This document shows positions 57,346 through 64,000 of a stretch of 64,000 nucleotides of DNA, piece after piece. The translations under genes were made by a program, and so were the position numbers. The stretch is taken from assembly GCF_009727055.1 (NCBI RefSeq), contig NC_052359.1, forward strand, positions 9,489,273 through 9,553,272, in the 5' to 3' direction. The DNA is from Benincasa hispida (Eukaryota > Streptophyta > Magnoliopsida > Cucurbitales > Cucurbitaceae). The notes under the pieces were generated by a model that did not search any database, was not told where the DNA came from, and saw only the letters and a list, made by a program, of their open reading frames with translations. Position 1 is the first letter of the stretch, and each line of letters opens with the position of its first letter.

Positions 57346-58405
57346 TAAAAAGATTAAAATTTTGCTATTTTGTGTAAATATTTTTCCTAACTTTTCTATT
57401 TTTAAAAATTCCCTAAACATATTGTACGTTTTCTAGCGATAAACATATAATACATTCAAATCAAGTTATATTCGGTAAAAAAAAAAAAAGTTTTTATATA
57501 TAATAGTAAATTTAACAAAATATAAGAGAAGATATATGAAGATAAAAAATATTGTTTTCATTTTCCTTCTTAAATATTTTTTTCAGGAAAAATAATTATT
57601 CAACAAATAACTTTTTAGGCTAACATTAGCTCAATTTTAAAATTGCAATGCTGATTTTAAACATAGCTTCTAATCAAATTATTTGTTTTTGGTTTTTGAA
57701 AATTTAGTTAGTTGGATTTATTTAGGGTCAATTTCATAAGTATTTCTTTTCAAAAAATTCATAATTGGCATAAAAAAATCATAAAGGTTACTTTAAAAAA
57801 AATCGATAACTTTTTAATCATTTCTGAAATCTCAATTACTTTCGAAAACACTTCTAGACCTTAATTAATTTTTTAAAAAGGAAATATGTTTTTGAAGGTG
57901 AAAAGAAAACTACAACCTATTTGTTAATTTTTGGTTTGTTTTTTTTTTTTAAAGATTAAGTATATAAAAATTTTCACTTCCATCAATTAAAGCCAAATTC
58001 TAATGTTAGTTTTCAAAATCTTGTTTATATTTTTAAAATTGATTGGAAATTCAAATGTTTATCTAAAAAATAGGAGATAGAAAAATCATGCCTAAAATTA
58101 GAAAAAAAAAAAAAAAAGCACAAATATCAAAAACTAAATTAGAAGAAAATAGGTCTAAATGATTTGAAAAGGGGTTTACTTTTTTTATTTATTTTTATTC
58201 TTTTTAGGAGTACTTTTTTTCATTTTTAATTTCTAACTTTTGGTCAAGAATTTAATATTACAACACAATTAGAGTCGTTAGTTGATAAGATGGATAATTT
58301 TGAAAAATACAATCATTATTTTTAAACCTTCTTAAAAGGGCTGTGAAGAAAGTAATCGATAAAGACCAAATTTTGCCTTCAAATATGGTTTAACATTTTA
58401 GATGT

Positions 58406-58695
58406 TGTTGGGTAATTATTTCGTTCATTTTTTAAAAATTAAGTCTACTTCTTTCTCTTTTTTACAATAATTTGCATCTTTATTAAATACAATGATTGAA
58501 TTCTTAGCTAAATTTCAAAAACAAAAACAACTCTTTAAAAGCTACTTTTTTTTAGTTTTCAAATTTTGGCTTGGTTTTTCAACTATTGGTAAAAAGTGAA
58601 TGACAAATAAAGAAATTTAGAGGTAAAAATAGTGACTATAGGCTTAATTTTCAAAAACAAGATAAGAAAAAAAAAAACAGAATGGTTATCAAACA
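58406..58695. mobile_element. MITE-like element of the 'tttggcttggtttttc' family
   Basis: Ends TGTTGGGTAATTATTTCGTT and, inverted, TGTTTGATAACCATTCTGTT, 14 of 20 positions alike. Interior matches 29293-29572 in order and orientation. No coding capacity. Confidence 0.6.
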
Positions 58696-60225
58696 GGTCT
58701 TAGTTTTCAATAAACAAATTTTTTAAGTATGGTTTAACATTTTTTTGAAGATGAAAGAAAAAAGTGTTTATTTCAATAGAAAAAATTATTAATTTTAAGG
58801 TAAATATCATTTTCCTCTAAATTTCAGAGGTTGCATCAATTAAGATCATGAACTAATGTATACATTTAAATCATAAACTTTTGTAAGTGTATCAATTTAC
58901 AACTTCTTCCTAATTTCGTTCAACCAATATTGCGGAATACTTATAATTTAAGACCATTAAACTTCTAAATTTTTGCAAGTCTATCAATTTATTCTATTCA
59001 TTATAATTACCTTTGAAAATCATTCATGTATTATTCTCCAATGTATATAGACTTCTTCAAATGTCTATTTTACAAAATAGATAATTAGAATAAATAAATT
59101 GATTATTCTCAAAAGAAATTCTAAGCCATAGTCTAAATTAATTAATTTGTTAAAGTTTAAAATTTTAATTAATACAATAATAAGTCCCACGATGACCTCC
59201 AATTTTTTACAAAAAAAAAATAATTGTAGGGGACTCTTTCTTTCAGCATCTTTTTCTGAGTTCTAAAAAAATAAATAAATAAAGATTCGAATACCTTAAT
59301 CAAGAATGTACGCTTTAGTTTAGGTTAATTGAGGTAACGAAATGGTAAAAATTGGTTCCTTGCGTTACATCTATAAAGAAAATTATTTTTAACTACTATT
59401 AAGAAAGTTGTACGAGATTGAAATTTTTTTCGTCCATTCTTTTAATCGTAAAATAATTTCTTTCTCTTTGTCCGATAAATAGAGAATGAAAGTTATTTTA
59501 TGTCAATTGAATTAGGTTGATTTTGGTTAAAAACATTTTTGATAATCATAAATCCTTCTTAAATATTGAACTAAACGATTGAAAAATAAAAGCTAACAAT
59601 GAAGACAATTTATATAATATTGTAATTTCAAGAATCAACTTTTTCCTATTAACAGTTTAAGGGTGCAATTTTTTTAATGGAGTAAATTTAATGTGGTTAA
59701 TTTTTGTCTTTTTAAAAAAATTGTAGATCCAATTGTAACAACCATAATACTTAGTTAGTTAATGCAATTTGTTCTGAATAATAACTTACCTCTAAGAGAA
59801 GAAACTTATTTTCTTCTTCTTTTTTATTCAATAATTGTGATTGGATCCCATCAAATCAACTTTTAGAAGGGCAATTAGTATCTTTATCCACTAACTTATA
59901 TGTTTGGATTTCAATTTTTTTTTATTGATATGATTGGAATATTAATTTTTTTTAGTACAATAATTGTGAAGATGAAAGATCGAACCTTTGTACTAATTTA
60001 TTCTATTAATCTAAAATTGACATTTTTCTTTGAGTGATATGTTTATAAACCATCTTAAGTTTTTTAGTTCAATAATTGCGTGATAGAAGATCAAACTATC
60101 GATCGTTAGAATGATAATTGATATCTTATCCACTAAACTAATCTTCCACTTTTTCAAAAAAAAAAATTTACTTAGTCTAAATGTTTTTTTAGTGTAACAA
60201 AAAAAAAACAACAAAACATAAAAGC
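58696..60225. other. AT-rich spacer with a thrice-repeated short segment
   Basis: Segments at about 59826-59892, 59957-60000 and 60067-60146 share 'caataattg.g', 'gat.gaa.atc.aac' and 'ggcaattagtatctttatccacta'-like words. No coding region. Confidence 0.4.
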
Positions 60226-60435
60226 TTAAAAAGAATTCAAATATGAGCGGAGAGTAGAATCCACCCATGGGAGATGGCCTTCAATCCAGATTTTGGAGTA
60301 ACTAAAACGACGAGCATAGGAAGCAAGCTCATGAGCAACAAAATTACAACGATGATTGACAAGATGGAAGCCAAGGATAGAACCATGGAGATAAATTTTC
60401 GAATAGAATCAAGAACACCTGAATCTCATTCGTAT
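60226..60435 (-). pseudogene. LINE RNase H C-terminal fragment
   Basis: Minus strand ends in '...RSYLNSF' with TAA at 60228-60226. Upstream it reads 'GFHLVNHRCNFVAHELASYA' and 'IWIEGHLPW', the C-terminal part of the RNase H domain found in plant non-LTR retrotransposons (NxVAHxLA). The rest of the element is not present to the right, where a MITE lies beyond 60480. 5'-truncation is normal for LINEs. Confidence 0.65.
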
Positions 60436-60480
60436 ATCTAGTATAAAAAGTCGTTTAGTCTAAATGTCAGTACAATCCCC

Positions 60481-60999
60481 TAGGGATGTTCACATAACCC
60501 GACAATCCGAACAACCCGGACTACTCAACCCAAAATGTAAGGATTGGGTTGAGTTGAATTTTTCTATTTTATTGGGTTGGGTTGAGTTGTAGATTGGCTA
60601 AAAAAAAATTGGGTTGACCCAACCCAACTCGAATTTTATATATATATTCCTCTTTGTTTAAAGTTTGATTTCTTTGTATGATTAATTTTTTAATTTTTAA
60701 TATTTTTCTTTTAAAATTGTTATGATTTTTATTTTTGTTTAGAGTTTACAATAGATATCATAGATCTTTAGTATTTAGCATCTTAATTTTATGAGATATT
60801 AGTTATTAGTCATGTGTTGTATATAAATTTATATATTTTTTATTAAAAATAAAAAATAAGTTATAACTCGACAATCCGACCCGAATTTTAAGGGTTGGGT
60901 TGGAAATTTTATTATGGTCATTTGGATTGTCAATCAAACCAACTCGAATTTTCAAATTTATCCGAAAAATATCCTCAACCCAACCCATATACACCCCTA
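60481..60999. mobile_element. hAT-like MITE with near-perfect 8-bp duplication
   Basis: Ends TAGGGATGTTCACAT and, inverted, TAGGGGTGTATATGG. Flanks CAATCCCC (60473-60480) and CAATCTCC (61000-61007) match at 7 of 8 positions, the hAT signature. The interior is the reverse complement of the 1357-1901 and 28035-28366 cores. The best-preserved member in the window. Confidence 0.8.
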
Positions 61000-61007
61000 C
61001 AATCTCC

Positions 61008-62320
61008 TAAAACACTACCATCTAATTCTTATCATCTCACATATATCACAATTAATAATATCAATTAATAACCATCATAATCATATATTTTTTTCATCTT
61101 AATTTCTCACAATAGGGGTTGACTAACAAAAAGGACTTTTTCCAATTAAATTTACAATCAATTTTTTTTCTTCCATTCATATATTTCTTTCCCCAAATGT
61201 TAATTATATATTTTTTTCTTTATTTGTTAAAAGAAAATATTTGAAATTTGGAAATGTGGTTGCATGAGAATATTCTCATAATTTTGGATAATTACAAAGA
61301 GGGACAAGAATTTTGATTGGGCTTGTAGTGGCTGTTCATAATAGTTGCTTTAGAGCTGGTCAATGGGCCAGCCACTCTTTCTTTGTTAATTCCAATGTCC
61401 AAAATATTCCAAATTTTCATTTTAAATAATAATAATATTAATAATTAAGTAATTTATAAAGATTCCTCCATCTGTCTCTAAAATTTAATTCAAAAGAATA
61501 CCCAACAAACTTAGTTGGACAGAGTACTGTTTAAATAATATATGTGTGAGAGATTTTGCCTTTTGTTGTCTTAGCCTTTTTGGAGGGCTTTTAATGTTCC
61601 ATGTGACTTTACCACTAAACCCACATCTCATTTTCAAAAAGCCAATAATTTGACATGTCAATTTATCTATCTATAAGTTGGAAAAAAAAGGTTGATACAA
61701 AAAACCATATAGTCTAAAATGTCGATGCAATTAAAAATATTTGAGTGGTTGGAAAAACAAAACCTCCTACTAATACAGGAATAAACAGAAAAACAAGTGA
61801 TACATTAAAAGAAAACAATATAACCAAAAAACATAAAATTTTAAATAGAAAATTCAAACTCAAAGAAAAATCACGATTGACCGTAAAGAAATTCACTATA
61901 TGAAAAAAAATTATATTATGATTATTATTTAAATTTCAAGTTTCATTGTTCAATGGCTTAGAAAATTTATTGTGTTTAAACCATCTAATTGAACATTTGT
62001 GTTGTGTATATGTGTATATGTATATATGTATATATGTATATGTGTATATGTGTATATGTATAGGAATTTATTTATGGTGATATTAATCATTTAAATGTGC
62101 ATAACTCACCAACATTGACATGTAATATTTCTATTGACATTGGAGGTTTCAATTACCTTACTCTTTTAGGTTAAGAAAAGGACCATTTATATGAATTTTG
62201 TAGTGAAAAATTCCTACTTAATTAATAAAAGTTTCGAATAGAATTTTATTTATTTCTTATATAAAAAACCAAATGAGTCCAAGAATCTAATGACATGAAT
62301 TTGTTCATCTTGCAAAAATG
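61008..62320. other. AT-rich spacer
   Basis: No gene. A (GTATAT)n microsatellite at 62004-62062 is listed separately. Confidence 0.4.
62004..62062. repeat. (TGTATA)n-type microsatellite
   Basis: About 59 bases alternating gtgtatat and gtatatat words. Confidence 0.85.
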
Positions 62321-62394
62321 AGCATAGCTCAATTGGTACAGTGCTCGTACTATCAACCTCGAGATCAAATGTTCAATTCCCCCATAGTTAGAGA
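62321..62394 (+). repeat. tRNA-derived sequence (SINE head or tRNA pseudogene)
   Basis: A box TAGCTCAATTGG (62325-62336) fits the Pol III internal promoter, and B box TGTTCAATTCC (62370-62380) fits GGTTCRANNCC with one change at its first base. Spacing and an anticodon-stem-like 'cgtactatcaacctcg' suit a tRNA body, but 5' and 3' acceptor arms do not pair well. The downstream 60 bases carry no clear poly-A. Most likely an old SINE or tRNA pseudogene rather than a working tRNA. Confidence 0.5.
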
Positions 62395-62563
62395 TTGTTT
62401 CAGATGACAATAATAATGGGTTATCTTAACTTGTATTTTTGAAGAAATAGTACAACCTATTTATACATAAAGCAACTCAATTGGGAATCTAAACAAATAA
62501 TAAATTACAGATTTAGATAACTAATTTGGAACAATAAAAAGTGGATCAAAACTAATTGGTTGC

Positions 62564-62950
62564 AATTGGATGCTATGACGTGACGTCAATCTCGATATGC
62601 TTGGTGCGAGTATGAAAGATAGGGTTTGAAGCCAACGCTCTGGCACTTACATTATCACACCATAGTATAGAAGGAGACGAGAGTTGAAGTCCAAGTTCAT
62701 GGAGAAGCTACAAAAGCCACATGATTTCAGTTGTAGCATGAGTAAGGGCACGATACTCAGACTCAGTGCTTGAGTGGGCTACTGCAATTTGCTTTTTAAA
62801 GGACCAAGACACGAGGGTATTTCCAAGAAATACACAGTAAGCAGCAACAAATTTTCGTTCATCAATATTAGATGCTCAATTAGTATCGGAATAAGCTGTG
62901 ATTTCTTAGATGGAACCAGGTTGAATTAAAAGTCCCAAATGTTTCATTCC
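62564..62950 (-). pseudogene. Copia RNase H fragment, minus strand
   Basis: Minus strand reads a nearly continuous RNase H: 'AYCVFLGNTLVSWSFKKQ', 'SSTESEYRAL' (catalytic Glu), then an in-frame TAG where the family usually has a codon for a residue after WLL, 'LHELGL', 'WCDNVSARALASNP' (catalytic Asp) and 'FHTRTKHIEID'. This is a different copia lineage from those at 17-27 kb (LASNP.FH.RTKHIEID type). Upstream pol is deleted. Confidence 0.8.
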
Positions 62951-64000
62951 ACTCAGAAAGCAAAGAACTCTTTTGACGACCTACCAATGAACTGTAGGAT
63001 AGTATCAGCAACAGCAGAAGCACAAGGATCATCTAAGCACTCTAATTCACTAATTTTGGCAAAATATAAAGCATGCTCTTGCAGAAAACAAGTGAGTTTC
63101 AAGATATACCTCTTGTAGAACTTCTTCAAAGCTCCTTCTTCAGCTGCTATTTTCTCCAAATATTGTTGCAGACCACTTCAAGATCTTCCCCACTATTCTC
63201 TTGGTGCTCTAGATTGAGTTGTGGGACTCAAAACAAACTTGAATCAAGGGATGAAGGAGAAATGCTCACTGTAGTAATCTTGTTGAAGAATCCTTTTTTC
63301 AACCTGAATTTTCTCTGAAATTCTCTATAGATTGCATGCACGATTTTCACTCTAATCTCTTCATTATATTGCATATCAACATGCAAAGGAGAGAGTTGCA
63401 TTAGTTGCAACTCATGTTTGGAGAAGACAAGGCAAAGAGAATGGCATTTGAGTGAGCAAGTTGAAAGATGGATAATGGAAAGTCAACTTTTTCCATTTTA
63501 TGTTTTGTTTTTCATTTTTTTCAATTTTATCACAAAATCAAAATTTGATTTTATAAAATCTTTTTTGATTTAAAAATGAAAATTTTAATTAATTTCATAA
63601 ATTAATTATTAAATAAAATTTAATTAATTTAATATCAAATATTAAATTAATTTTAACACATATCCATCTTTATCTTTTTTAATCATATTTAAATATATCA
63701 ATTCTCCTATCTCATTTAATTCTCAAATTAAACATGTAATTATATCTCATATAATTACTAATTCCCTTAATACTAATATGAACGATTCAAATTAACTTAT
63801 CACGTTATTCTAGAGCTAGCCCGTTACGAGCTAGAAGGGGGACCTCGCGAACCTATAGATCATGGGCTCTAACGATCCGAGATTAATTGGCTAAACTTAT
63901 TAGACCAGATTAATCCTCATTCGTTAATTAATAGGTCACTCTAATAAAGCCCATAGTTGCACTCCCCTCACTGTAGATATATTATGTCCACATGATTTAA
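62951..64000 (-). mobile_element. Long copia LTR family, copy E, cut by window edge
   Basis: Read on the minus strand from 64000, 'tggacataatatatctacagtgag' and 'gagtgacc...taatt' blocks, then 'tctcggatcgttagagccc...ataggttcg.gaggtccc', match copies B and D in order. The 62951-63480 part corresponds to the leader zone; it is diverged and its end is uncertain. The LTR start lies beyond the window. Confidence 0.65.

Larger units (their letters stand above)
55896..58405. other. AT-rich region with microsatellite and assembly seam
   Basis: Contains (TG)n(AG)n at 56184-56209, the seam around N at 56671, and a gatagac block near 57299-57345. No gene recognised. Confidence 0.4.

Noticed and set aside
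62321..62394. Functional tRNA gene
   Set aside because: The acceptor arms do not pair, the B box departs from consensus at its first base and there is no T-run terminator close by.

Overview
The window is nuclear DNA from a flowering plant. It is AT-rich, has spliced genes with GT/AG introns, and more than half of it is transposon debris. The Ty3-gypsy gag family, the 'gatagac' palindromic elements and the hAT-like miniature elements resemble repeats I associate with Cucurbitaceae (melon/cucumber relatives). That family assignment rests on memory, not on a search. No prokaryotic, organellar or viral genes are evident. I found no convincing new biological system; the value lies in four loci, a set of dateable nested insertions and two assembly defects.

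Layout. 0-2 kb: AT-rich spacer with an hAT-like MITE carrying an exact 8-bp duplication. 2-7.6 kb: a Ty3-gypsy 5' LTR, primer site and decayed gag, interrupted by a 2.1-kb insertion whose removal restores the gag frame. The LTR contains a perfect 38-nt sequencing-adapter palindrome at 2319-2356. 7.6-10 kb: 5' LTR, primer site and leader of a minus-strand Ty1-copia element. 10-11.2 kb: three adjoining tandem arrays (about 38, 29 and 80 bp units). 11.2-16.7 kb: CACTA-like end, a small TRIM-like LTR, a MITE and AT-rich spacer. 16.7-22.0 kb: a complete but internally deleted minus-strand copia element with an exact TSD. 22.6-27.5 kb: an older plus-strand copia element. 27.5-34.1 kb: fragments of two opposed copia elements meeting at a hairpin, then a 2.1-kb LTR.

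Genic part, 36-51 kb. (1) RNA polymerase III subunit RPC6 (C34), plus strand, coding exon 36995-37726. (2) A cluster of C2H2 zinc-finger/EAR repressor genes: a two-finger gene at 40130-40789, a broken minus-strand copy near 43436-43700 and a one-finger gene at 44671-45363. (3) A WPP-domain-interacting (WIP) nuclear-envelope KASH protein, minus strand, two coding exons between 50066 and 46935, ending in VVPT. These genes show no shared pathway. RPC6 and WIP are housekeeping-type genes; the zinc-finger cluster looks like local duplication and decay.

51-64 kb: LINE remnants, two long copia LTRs tail to tail (53.2-55.9 kb), an N-marked assembly seam at 56671, several MITEs, a tRNA-like (SINE-type) sequence at 62.3 kb, and a copia RNase H fragment beside a further LTR of the long family that runs off the window. 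The long-LTR copia family occurs at least five times (7.9-10.0, 32.0-34.1, 53.2-54.2, 54.2-55.9 and 63-64 kb), making it the dominant structural component.
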